This document shows positions 1 through 5,943 of a stretch of DNA of 7,366 nucleotides, piece after piece. The notes under the pieces were generated by a model. That model did no database searches, was not told where the DNA came from, and saw only the letters and a program-made list of their open reading frames with translations. The stretch lies in assembly GCA_014377905.1 (NCBI GenBank), contig JACMOQ010000462.1:1-7366 (forward strand), read 5' to 3'. A program made the translations under genes and the position numbers. The stretch's first letter is position 1. Each line of letters opens with the position of its first letter. This DNA is from Acetobacteraceae bacterium (GTDB taxonomy: Bacteria > Pseudomonadota > Alphaproteobacteria > Acetobacterales > Acetobacteraceae).

Positions 1-1064
1 CCACCTATCAGGGTCGTCACGGCGTTGACGGTGCTGGTCAACATCACACCACCACCAGCGCCGGCTGTAAACATTCCGCGTCCGCCAAACACCGTGGTGC
101 TTCCGCTACCGCCTGCGAGGGTTTCCGACCCAGTGTTCGAGCCGGCGAGAACCACCACGTCCGACGCGTTCGGATTGATGAAGGCATTACCGCCGTTCTG
201 GATGTAGATCAGCCGCGAGTTGGATACTGTTGGGCTGGCGCCGGGTACCGTCGACGTAACCGTAAGGGCCGCCGTCGCACCAAAGATGCTCACTACTGCC
301 GGGACAGTGCTAGACCCTGCCGCCACTGTGGCGCTCGAAAGAGCAATAACTACGGTGCCACTCTGCGCAACCACATTCGCGCTGGTGCTGCTGTTGGTGT
401 TGATGTTGATCAGAGAGTTATTGCCAATAGTGACATTGGAAGTTCCAACCGTCGCATCGATATATGCACGCCCATCGCCAAGGGACTGCCCGCCGGTAAG
501 GGTTGCACTGGTCGAAGAGCCAGTACCCGAGTTGCCGATGTAGCTGTTACCACCCGTAAGAAGCACGCTGCCGCTGCTCGACCGGTTAACATACGCCGTA
601 TTGCTGCCGCCACCGGCGATCAAGGTGGATGGCACCGTAGCGCTGATGACCGCAACAGTTCCGCCAGACGTATCCGTATTCACAACTTGGTTGATGTTGT
701 TGGACAATGTGCCCAAATTCGCGACACCCGCTTGGGTGGCGGTGATAGTTACAGGGACTGTCGAACCGGTTGTGGATGCCACCGTCGAGCTTATCGTGGC
801 GGCGTTTATGGTCTGGACCACAAACGCGGACGCGACGGTCACGGATGTGACGGAGCCGTTTACAGTTGCAGCCCGTGTAGCTGGGACTGTGCTGATGGGA
901 ACAGTCGAGTTTGGATTGAAACTCTGGATACCCAACGATCCAGAGCTTACCTGTGAGGTTAAGGCGGCTAGAGCGCTCGTCGCTAATGTGTTACCGGGGA
1001 CGGCCGACACTGGCAACGAAATAGTGATCGTTCCTGCGGTTGCGACGATAGTTGACTCAGCCAT
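1..1064 (-). CDS. Large Ser/Thr/Gly-rich beta-strand repeat protein, N-terminal part (runs off left edge)
   Basis: The minus strand is open from the ATG at 1064 to the window edge: 354 codons with no stop. The protein begins MAESTIVATAGTITISLPVS and is almost wholly Ser, Thr, Val, Ala, Gly and Asn, with alternating beta-strand character. From about residue 155 it becomes glycine-rich, with units such as GGNSYIGNSG and, near the edge, ETLAGGSGSTTVFGGRG. The latter recall the RTX-like or beta-roll repeats of secreted adhesins and S-layer-like proteins. No N-terminal signal peptide is visible, which would fit type I secretion with a C-terminal signal outside the window; this is inference. The start is supported by an in-frame TAA about 50 bases upstream with no other usable start between, although only a weak GGGA precedes the ATG. 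The whole length, function and calcium binding cannot be judged here. No secretion gene is adjacent in the window. Confidence 0.75.
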   Translation of the reverse strand, partial: MAESTIVATAGTITISLPVSAVPGNTLATSALAALTSQVSSGSLGIQSFNPNSTVPISTVPATRAATVNGSVTSVTVASAFVVQTINAATISSTVASTTGSTVPVTITATQAGVANLGTLSNNINQVVNTDTSGGTVAVISATVPSTLIAGGGSNTAYVNRSSSGSVLLTGGNSYIGNSGTGSSTSATLTGGQSLGDGRAYIDATVGTSNVTIGNNSLININTNSSTSANVVAQSGTVVIALSSATVAAGSSTVPAVVSIFGATAALTVTSTVPGASPTVSNSRLIYIQNGGNAFINPNASDVVVLAGSNTGSETLAGGSGSTTVFGGRGMFTAGAGGGVMLTSTVNAVTTLIG

Positions 1065-1260
1065 ATGTCGATCCCAGCCTGCTAATGCGATGGAAGTTGC
1101 GTTACAACGGCTTTAGCCTGCCTGTGGTGGTTTTGCAAGTATCAACATGTGACAGAAATGTAGAAAAAATGAGGCGCGTCGCAAAATATTAACTTCTCTG
1201 CAATCGCTTTTTCGCACTGCACCACGAGCACCGCAAAATCGGACGCAGCAGAGTACACAG

Positions 1261-1272
1261 GATATCAATATC
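1261..1272. repeat. Short perfect inverted repeat GATAT-CA-ATATC
   Basis: Two 5-bp arms are separated by CA in the 264-bp gap between the XRE gene and the beta-strand protein gene, about 200 bp upstream of the latter's ATG. It could be a protein-binding site, but such short AT-rich palindromes also arise by chance. The rest of this gap shows no convincing promoter or terminator. Confidence 0.25.
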
Positions 1273-1328
1273 TTACAGCACATGCGGGAAGGCGAGCTTC
1301 GCTCCATGGTGTCCCATCATCGGCTGAA

Positions 1329-1703
1329 TCACTCCTGGTCGCGTAAAGCTTTGTTACTTTCTCTAGCAAGGCGAGTGGCGGTGCGCAGCAGAAACGCCCG
1401 ATCCTCATCACTGCAGGCGCGATAAAGCCGCAACAATGCGAGCTCCACCGCACCTTCGGCAGCTGCATCGGCCGCAGACTCGCGCGATCCGTCCACGATA
1501 TAAGCGACCGGCACACGGAGAATCGCTGCAACCTTCGATAGATTGCCACGGACCTGCCCCGCACGATCGGTTTCCCATTGAGCAACCGCGCTGCGGCTAA
1601 CCCCGACCGCTCGGGCCAAATCTCCCTGGGTCATTCCGAGGGCTCGGCGGGCATTGCGGATACGTGCGCCCGCGGGCGGGTCGAGATCATGTGTGTCGGT
1701 CAT
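1329..1703 (-). CDS. XRE-family helix-turn-helix transcriptional regulator
   Basis: This 124-aa protein is built like a small Cro/CI-type DNA-binding regulator. Residues about 13-70 form the HTH_XRE domain. The recognition motif at residues 24-44 (MTQGDLARAVGVSRSAVAQWE) is textbook for the family, followed by LSKVAAILRVPVAYIV. The remaining 50 residues are a short helical tail (ELALLRLYRACSDEDRAFLL), possibly for dimerisation. There is no S24/LexA-type peptidase domain, so RecA-stimulated self-cleavage as in lambda CI is not expected. The gene is divergent from the HTH gene at 1807 across an AT-rich 103-bp gap, the standard arrangement for a repressor controlling itself and its neighbour. No clear Shine-Dalgarno precedes the ATG, so it may be translated from a nearly leaderless mRNA. 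The family call is firm; the targets are inferred from position. Confidence 0.9.
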   Translation of the reverse strand: MTDTHDLDPPAGARIRNARRALGMTQGDLARAVGVSRSAVAQWETDRAGQVRGNLSKVAAILRVPVAYIVDGSRESAADAAAEGAVELALLRLYRACSDEDRAFLLRTATRLARESNKALRDQE

Positions 1704-1806
1704 GCCATTGTTTTAAGCAAGCCGAACTAACATCGCAATGTTTTTATTATTGACTTTTAAGGTTATTACAATTAACTTTTGATTTAGCGAAATCACAAGG
1801 TAATTC
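1704..1806. promoter_or_regulatory. AT-rich divergent control region between two regulator genes
   Basis: The 103 bp separating the two divergent start codons are far richer in A and T than anything else in the window, especially 1741-1793. Candidate promoter elements are weak. Rightward, TTGACT (1750-1755) is followed 17 bp later by TAACTT. Leftward, on the minus strand, TTGTAA is followed 16 bp later by TAATAA. The overlap would let one bound regulator affect both directions. AAGG at 1797-1800 is a plausible ribosome-binding site for the rightward gene, 6 bases before its ATG. Assignment as a shared promoter/operator rests on gene orientation and base composition. Confidence 0.55.
1749..1780 (+). 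repeat. Direct repeat ATTRACTTTT, 22 bp apart (operator candidate)
   Basis: ATTGACTTTT (1749-1758) and ATTAACTTTT (1771-1780) match at 9 of 10 bases and are offset by 22 bp, about two turns of the helix. Protein bound at both would therefore sit on the same DNA face. The first copy overlaps the candidate -35 box TTGACT and the second overlaps the candidate -10 region. This is what an operator for the divergent XRE protein could look like. In such AT-rich DNA a chance match is also possible. Confidence 0.35.
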
Positions 1807-2115
1807 ATGCCCGAGCCACTGATCTGGTCGTTGCCCAACGACCTGCAACTCCGCCGGATGCGCGCCGAGGGTGCGTGCTGGGACGATATCGCTACCGCGC
1901 TTCGCGTAAGCCGTTGGTCCGTCATTGAACGAGGCCGGAAAATCGGTGCCTACAAAAACCCTCGGGTCGCGAGCGGCCCCAACACGTCCGTGGCAGGCGA
2001 TTCTGCACGCGAGCCGCTCCCGGCGGGACACACGGCAAGCTGGGGCGCGCTCATTGCGCAAACAATTCTCCACGGACAATCCTATCCGTGGCCACCGTTG
2101 CCGTTTGGAGGCTAA
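1807..2115 (+). CDS. Small helix-turn-helix protein, AsnC/GcrA-like (phage-type regulator)
   Basis: This 102-aa protein has an N-terminal helix-turn-helix at residues about 14-47. The segment LRRMRAEGACWDDIATALRV followed by SRWSVIERGRKIGA is of the kind found in GcrA-like proteins and in small proteins labelled AsnC-family in alphaproteobacterial phages. A flexible linker (about 50-68) leads to a C-terminal tail, REPLPAGHTASWG, then a Pro/Trp-rich end (YPWPPLPFGG), which I recall as a conserved tail of this group. There is no effector-binding RAM domain, so it is not a full Lrp/AsnC regulator. AAGG 6 bases before the ATG supports the start. It is the first gene of a tight pair with the downstream DUF6362-like gene and is divergent from the XRE gene. 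DNA binding is well supported by the motif; its targets are unknown. Confidence 0.75.
   Translation: MPEPLIWSLPNDLQLRRMRAEGACWDDIATALRVSRWSVIERGRKIGAYKNPRVASGPNTSVAGDSAREPLPAGHTASWGALIAQTILHGQSYPWPPLPFGG
2107..2111 (+). promoter_or_regulatory. GGAGG ribosome-binding site inside the end of the upstream gene
   Basis: A full GGAGG lies in the last codons of the 102-aa HTH gene, just before its TAA and 7 bases before the ATG at 2119. It is the strongest Shine-Dalgarno seen in the window. Together with the 3-base gap between the genes it points to translational coupling of the pair. Confidence 0.7.
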
Positions 2116-2118
2116 GTC

Positions 2119-2601
2119 ATGGCTGCATTGTCGAACGACAACACCCGGCTGGACGCGGGCGGCGTCATTCAGCGTCTGGAAGAATGTGGGCGCACCTTGC
2201 TGGCACTGCCTGCGGGCGGATATTCCACCCGCATGCGCGGCTTCAATCTCGACGTCGTAAGGAGCGCCGTGGAGGCGAATGGGTGGGAAGGTGGAAAGTT
2301 ACGGCCATCTATTCCGAGTGCGAGCCACATCACCCGCATGGACGATGCATTGCGCTGGGTGCAGTTGATCCCGCAGGACCGTTATGTGCTACGCCGCATT
2401 GTTGGGGCACGCAGCTTGGTCAGCCCGCTGAACGACAAGCATCTTTTCCCATGGCGCCGCCTGGGTACGATGCTCGGCGCCGACCACAAAGCGATCCAGC
2501 GGTGGCATGCCCAGGGTATCGACCTGATCGTCGCCGGCCTAAATGGGATTGTGCCGAGCCAAATTAAACGGGCCGAACGGGTGAGCGCAACCCAAAAGTA
2601 A
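2119..2601 (+). CDS. DUF6362-like protein with possible C-terminal HTH
   Basis: A 160-aa protein that I match from memory to the DUF6362 family, small proteins found in alphaproteobacterial phages and genomic islands; no function is established to my knowledge. The N-terminal part (residues about 15-56) contains RLEECGRTLLALPAGGYSTR and then LDVVRSAVEANGW. The central part has IPSASHITRMDDALRWVQLI and then DRYVLRRIVGARSL. The C-terminal part (about 108-137) reads FPWRRLGTMLGADHKAIQRW followed by HAQGIDLI. Its spacing resembles a helix-turn-helix, as in sigma-like or terminase-small-subunit DNA-binding regions. The start is fixed by GGAGG 7 bases upstream. The gene is almost contiguous with the HTH gene before it, so the two are surely co-transcribed. 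Its TAA lies inside the left arm of a strong hairpin. The family name is moderately sure; the DNA-binding role is inference. Confidence 0.7.
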   Translation: MAALSNDNTRLDAGGVIQRLEECGRTLLALPAGGYSTRMRGFNLDVVRSAVEANGWEGGKLRPSIPSASHITRMDDALRWVQLIPQDRYVLRRIVGARSLVSPLNDKHLFPWRRLGTMLGADHKAIQRWHAQGIDLIVAGLNGIVPSQIKRAERVSATQK

Positions 2602-2630
2602 GCTCCGTGCTGGCGGGACCGGAGCTTACT
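2597..2630 (+). terminator. Perfect 11-bp hairpin at the stop codon of the DUF6362-like gene
   Basis: AGTAAGCTCCG (2597-2607) and CGGAGCTTACT (2620-2630) are exact reverse complements around a 12-base loop. CCC (2591-2593) and GGG (2631-2633) could extend the stem past a bulge. The left arm contains the TAA stop. No T-run follows on the plus strand, so it is not a canonical Rho-independent terminator in the direction of the genes. On the minus strand the stem is followed by TTTT. It may stop or attenuate transcription before the dehydratase gene, or protect an mRNA 3' end. The structure is certain; its role is not. Confidence 0.45.
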
Positions 2631-2666
2631 GGGCATCATGCCACGGTTGCAAAAGGGTAAAGCTGA

Positions 2667-3647
2667 ATGACCGTGACACAGATCGACGGAATTGACGTGC
2701 CGGATTTGAATGCTATCGCGCAAATTGCGATCGCACTCAAACCCTTCATTCGGACAACCCCGATATACGAGACGATTATAGCCAATGATATCAGAGCAGT
2801 ATTTAAACTGGAAATGCTGCAGGCCAGTGGGACGTTTAAGGCTCGGGGGGCTTTCTCCAATCTGCTGGGACTAAATGAACCTCAGGCCCAAAATGGCGTG
2901 ACCTGCGTGTCGGCCGGCAACCACGCGGTGGCGGTCGCCTACGCTGCAATGACGATGGGTATTTCGGCCAAGGTGGTCATGTTGGCGACCGCCAATCCGG
3001 CCCGAGTTGCGCTATGCCGCAAATATGGCGCTGATATTGTCATGGAGCCTGACGGCGCGCAGGGCTTCGCCCGGGTCCGCCAGATTGAGAACGACGAGGG
3101 GCGATTTTTTGTTCATCCGTTCAATGGGTATCGGACAATCCTCGGGACCGCGACACTTGGCGCTGAATGGGTGCAGCAAGCTGGCAGGCTTGATGCAATC
3201 GTATTGCCGATCGGCGGTGGAGGATTAGCCGCGGGCGTGGCGACGGCTTTCAAGCTTATGCAACCTGACATCGAAGTATATGGGGTCGAACCGGCCGGGG
3301 CGGCATCGATGGCGCGCAGTTTTTCTGAAGGCGGGCCGATCAAAATGGGTCCTATGCATAGCATCGCCGACAGTCTCATGGCGCCGCACACGGAGGCTTA
3401 TAGCTTTGGACTGTGCCGGCGTGCGATCGATCATCTCACGGTTGTGGATGACCCGATGATCCGCCACGCCATGCGCTTCCTGTTCGATGAGTTGAAGCTT
3501 GCAACTGAGCCGGCGTGTGCTGTTGCGACGGCCGCGGTGATCGGGCCCCTCCGGAAGACCCTGTCGGGCAAGCGGGTCGGCGTGCTGTTGTGTGGCAGCA
3601 ACACCGATGCGACGACTTTTGCGCACCATATTGGGAATATGACGTGA
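2667..3647 (+). CDS. Serine/threonine dehydratase-family PLP enzyme (fold type II)
   Basis: The 326-aa protein has the full motif set of the threonine/serine dehydratase family. SGTFKARGA at residues 54-62 contains the Schiff-base lysine K58. SAGNHA (82-87) binds the substrate carboxylate. GGGGL (183-187) holds the PLP phosphate. TEPACA (280-285) corresponds to the metal/structural EPSGA segment. CGSN (309-312) stands where the family has SGGN or CGGN, with C309 facing the pyridine nitrogen. Such enzymes deaminate L-threonine to 2-oxobutanoate or L-serine to pyruvate; some relatives racemise serine or act on hydroxyaspartate. The length leaves no room for a C-terminal ACT domain, so it is the short, catabolic-type form without isoleucine feedback. 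AAGGG 9 bases before the ATG supports the start. It lies 65 bp after the DUF6362-like gene, separated by the hairpin, and 57 bp before the beta-propeller gene. The substrate cannot be told from sequence alone. Confidence 0.88.
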   Translation: MTVTQIDGIDVPDLNAIAQIAIALKPFIRTTPIYETIIANDIRAVFKLEMLQASGTFKARGAFSNLLGLNEPQAQNGVTCVSAGNHAVAVAYAAMTMGISAKVVMLATANPARVALCRKYGADIVMEPDGAQGFARVRQIENDEGRFFVHPFNGYRTILGTATLGAEWVQQAGRLDAIVLPIGGGGLAAGVATAFKLMQPDIEVYGVEPAGAASMARSFSEGGPIKMGPMHSIADSLMAPHTEAYSFGLCRRAIDHLTVVDDPMIRHAMRFLFDELKLATEPACAVATAAVIGPLRKTLSGKRVGVLLCGSNTDATTFAHHIGNMT

Positions 3648-3697
3648 CCCCGGACGACGCTCAATCACACCCAGAGAAATCCGCGAGCGGGGTTCAC
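3644..3697 (+). repeat. Interrupted inverted repeat spanning the dehydratase stop and propeller leader
   Basis: GTGACCCCG (3644-3652, containing the TGA stop) can pair with CGGGGTTCAC (3688-3697) over nine base pairs with one bulged T, across a 35-base loop. Inside lie CCGC-GA-GCGG (3681-3690) and a competing CGCTC/GAGCG pairing. The right arm is just upstream of the ATG at 3705, so an RNA fold here could affect translation of the propeller gene. The pairing is seen; a function is only a possibility. Confidence 0.3.
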
Positions 3698-3704
3698 ATT
3701 TCCT

Positions 3705-4850
3705 ATGTTTCAATCGCTTAGATCAACCGTCAACCGGCTCCTATCACTGAAATGGGTGCTATGCACCACGCTCGCCGCAGGTGGGGTGAGCGCCCAAACC
3801 GTTGTAAATCCACCCGGCACTGTCCCTCAGACTGTGCCGCTGAGCCTGCGTCTCGAATTGGCGGTTACGTTACGATCGCAATCTTCGCCATGGGGAAAAA
3901 TCATCCTCGACGAAAGCACCAGGCGGCTATTTCTGGCCCGGCGCGCCGCTGGGGTCAGCGTATATAATATTGATTCGCTCAAGCCGCTGGCCGAAATTTC
4001 TGATGCGAAAGGTGCGTTGGCGGTGGCCATCGCTGCGGGAATTGGTGGGCAGGCAGGTCGCGGATTCACAGCAAACGGCGATGCCGGTGAGAAATCGCTC
4101 ACTGTTTTCGATCTCGCCAGCCTCAAAACAGTCGCCAAGGTGGCACTCGATTTCGTGCCGGCCAACCTGGTTTATGACGCGGGTAGCCAGCGTTTGGCGG
4201 TCATGGCGGAGTCCAGCGGCCCTGCTACCTCAATATTTCTTGTCGATCCGCTCAAGCTGGATGTCGTGAAAAAGTTGGAGGTGGCCACGCCCGCGCCAGG
4301 GGGCATGACGGTTGATGGTCGCGGCCGGCTGTTCGTGACATTGCCGGATAAGGACAGTGTGGCAATCTACAACCTCGTCAGTGGCGAGGCACTCGGCATT
4401 TGGCCGACCGCACCGTGCCGGCAGCCGGGTTTGGTGGCCTTCGAGCGTCTGAGCTTTCGCCTCGTGATGACGTGTGACGGGACACCGGGGATAGCCACAA
4501 CGATCGACGTCATGTCAGGCAAAGTTGCCGCGAGCGTGCGGACCGGCAACCAGCCGGGGCAAATTGCCGTCGATTCCCGCGATGGCCTGCTCTATTTCGC
4601 CTCTGGCGCGGAGGCAACGCTTACGGTCGTACGTGCGCGCGGGACAGATCGTTATGAAGTGCTCGAACAAATCAGCACCCGGACTTTGGCCCAGGAAATC
4701 GCAGTCGATAGCCGCACCGGGCGGGTTTTTATGGTGGCGGCAGACGTCGTGCGGAGTGTGCCGCCGCAAAGTGGTGGGCCGGCCACGACTCGGATCGTGG
4801 CCAACAGTTTCGCGATCCTGGTTTATCGACGGATGCCGATCGAGCCGTGA
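3705..4850 (+). CDS. Exported seven-bladed beta-propeller (YncE/YVTN-like) protein
   Basis: A 381-aa protein with a Sec signal peptide: basic start, hydrophobic core about 17-27, cleavage predicted after VSA at residue 30. The mature part contains seven recurring units of the pattern 'xIAVDxxxGRLFxA'. They start near residues 65 (KIILDESTRRLFLAR), 104, 153 (NLVYDAGSQRLAVMA), 199 (GGMTVDGRGRLFVTL), 242, 285 (GQIAVDSRDGLLYFAS) and 330 (QEIAVDSRTGRVFMVA). Each is followed by a strand of the type SVxIYNL, as in YncE/YVTN propellers. Such periplasmic proteins usually bind ligands or partners; no catalytic residues can be assigned. Two cysteines in the mature part (C238, C257) could form a disulfide. 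No clean Shine-Dalgarno is placed before the ATG, but this start gives the signal peptide. It may share a transcript with the dehydratase. It ends 69 bp before a convergent gene; the gap holds only a weak 6-bp stem (4889-4904, with one G-T pair), so no clear terminator. Confidence 0.8.
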   Translation: MFQSLRSTVNRLLSLKWVLCTTLAAGGVSAQTVVNPPGTVPQTVPLSLRLELAVTLRSQSSPWGKIILDESTRRLFLARRAAGVSVYNIDSLKPLAEISDAKGALAVAIAAGIGGQAGRGFTANGDAGEKSLTVFDLASLKTVAKVALDFVPANLVYDAGSQRLAVMAESSGPATSIFLVDPLKLDVVKKLEVATPAPGGMTVDGRGRLFVTLPDKDSVAIYNLVSGEALGIWPTAPCRQPGLVAFERLSFRLVMTCDGTPGIATTIDVMSGKVAASVRTGNQPGQIAVDSRDGLLYFASGAEATLTVVRARGTDRYEVLEQISTRTLAQEIAVDSRTGRVFMVAADVVRSVPPQSGGPATTRIVANSFAILVYRRMPIEP

Positions 4851-4919
4851 GGATCAAATCCAGCTCAAACACTGTCAGCATTGTAGCGAATTCGAGAACG
4901 AGTTTACGCGCATCGGTTC

Positions 4920-5894
4920 CTAAAGGACGGTGAGGGCTTGCCAGTAACGGCCGTCCGTTATGGCGGCGGCGATGTCCGGTGCGGCTTCCGGATCGAACTT
5001 GCGGGCAAAAAGCGCCGAAGCGCCGGCGATGCGAAACCCAGGCAGATCAAGCGTATCATCCCCCCCGGCCCTGCGGATATGATCGGCAAACATCGGCGTG
5101 CCCTGCAATTTTCTCCCCGCCATGAGCTGAGGGGCGTTGCCGAGGATGGTCTGGATCATATGTTCGTCCGGCACCTGCATGTGGCGGAAATACCGTTGAA
5201 TTTCTGGATCATGCAACGACGGCAAAAGTGCCTCGATGGTGGCGCCGGTTAGCGCCCACCATTGCGACCCGTAGAAAAACTGTTCGAATATTGGTGCCCG
5301 AGATGGAATCTCGGCGAGGATTTCACGAACGAGGTGTTCAGCATCGCCGCGGATCCAGTCCATGCGATCCCGCGGGACACCATAGCGGGCCGCCGCCGGT
5401 GCGGACTGCATGGGGTTCAGCAACGGATGATCCCAGAAAACGTGGTTGTAGCGACGCCAGGGTTGCACCCAGCCATAGCGCTCGATTGCTCGCTGTGGGT
5501 CAGTTCCTGCCAGCGAAGGGTCATCCTGCACTTCGAGCAGTTCGATATATTCGGTGTCCATTTCCGACATTAATCGGTCGATTTCGGCAAACGTGCGGAC
5601 AGGCAGGGCGTCGCCGCTGATGAGTATCATGCGCTGATGGCCACGGGCTGCCTCGATCAATGCCAAGGTGGCGCGCATCATCGACCATCCGCCCCAGAAC
5701 ACCGGAACACGTGGCGAGATCAGGGTGGCATGTGGCGGCAGGGGCAGGCTGGCCAGGAGAAAGTCACTTTTGGCATCAACATGGATGAACACGTGGAAGC
5801 GGTTTGCCATGGCCCGATCGTCCAACAGGCGCAGAAGATACGCCAAAGTGGCGGGGCGATGGGCGAGCACGAGAATGGCGGTACGGGGCAGCAT
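4920..5894 (-). CDS. GT14-type beta-1,6-N-acetylglucosaminyltransferase (core-2/I-branching family)
   Basis: This 324-aa protein matches the bacterial branch of the core-2/I-branching glycosyltransferase family. It opens with TAILVLAHRPATLAYLLRLL, the GT-A-fold first strand. IHVDAKSD (37-44) follows, then VFWGGWSMMRATLALI (65-80). SGDALPV (93-99) corresponds to the family's SG-x-D-x-P motif. YGSQWWALT (208-216) and VPDEHMIQTIL (241-251) carry the conserved acidic residue (E244) that acts as catalytic base in characterised GT14 enzymes. The family moves GlcNAc or another sugar from a UDP donor without needing a metal-binding DXD motif. No signal peptide or membrane segment is evident, so it probably acts in the cytoplasm. 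It lies 49 bp downstream of an ABC exporter gene on the same strand, suggesting one operon for a surface glycan or glycolipid. The sugar and acceptor are unknown. The start has no obvious Shine-Dalgarno but begins exactly at the family's first strand. Confidence 0.85.
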   Translation of the reverse strand: MLPRTAILVLAHRPATLAYLLRLLDDRAMANRFHVFIHVDAKSDFLLASLPLPPHATLISPRVPVFWGGWSMMRATLALIEAARGHQRMILISGDALPVRTFAEIDRLMSEMDTEYIELLEVQDDPSLAGTDPQRAIERYGWVQPWRRYNHVFWDHPLLNPMQSAPAAARYGVPRDRMDWIRGDAEHLVREILAEIPSRAPIFEQFFYGSQWWALTGATIEALLPSLHDPEIQRYFRHMQVPDEHMIQTILGNAPQLMAGRKLQGTPMFADHIRRAGGDDTLDLPGFRIAGASALFARKFDPEAAPDIAAAITDGRYWQALTVL

Positions 5895-5943
5895 TCCGCT
5901 ATTTTAGCCTTGATGGAAGCAATCCTACCACTACCCTTATGCG

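Noticed and set aside
601..1116. Plus-strand 171-codon open frame opposite the repeat protein
   Set aside because: It is antisense to a longer frame on the minus strand that stays open to the edge. Its Val/Ala/Thr-rich product is what the reverse of Ser/Thr/Ala codons gives, and it shows no motif.
1291..1305. Short hairpin GAGCGAAGCTC downstream of the XRE gene as a terminator
   Set aside because: The stem has only four base pairs and is not followed by a T-run on either strand.
1113..1307. Minus-strand 64-codon cysteine-rich frame between the XRE gene and the repeat protein
   Set aside because: GGGA lies only 4 bases before the ATG, the product has no recognisable domain, and eight cysteines in a short frame of mixed composition look accidental. 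A small peptide cannot be fully excluded.
2088..2567. Plus-strand 159-codon frame overlapping the DUF6362-like gene
   Set aside because: It lies in another frame of the same segment. The 160-aa frame has the strong GGAGG and family-like sequence; this one has a low-complexity Arg/Pro/His-rich product.
4889..4904. AATTCG-AGAA-CGAGTT stem in the convergent gap as a terminator
   Set aside because: There are only six pairs including one G-T, the stem is low in GC, and no T-run of useful length follows.
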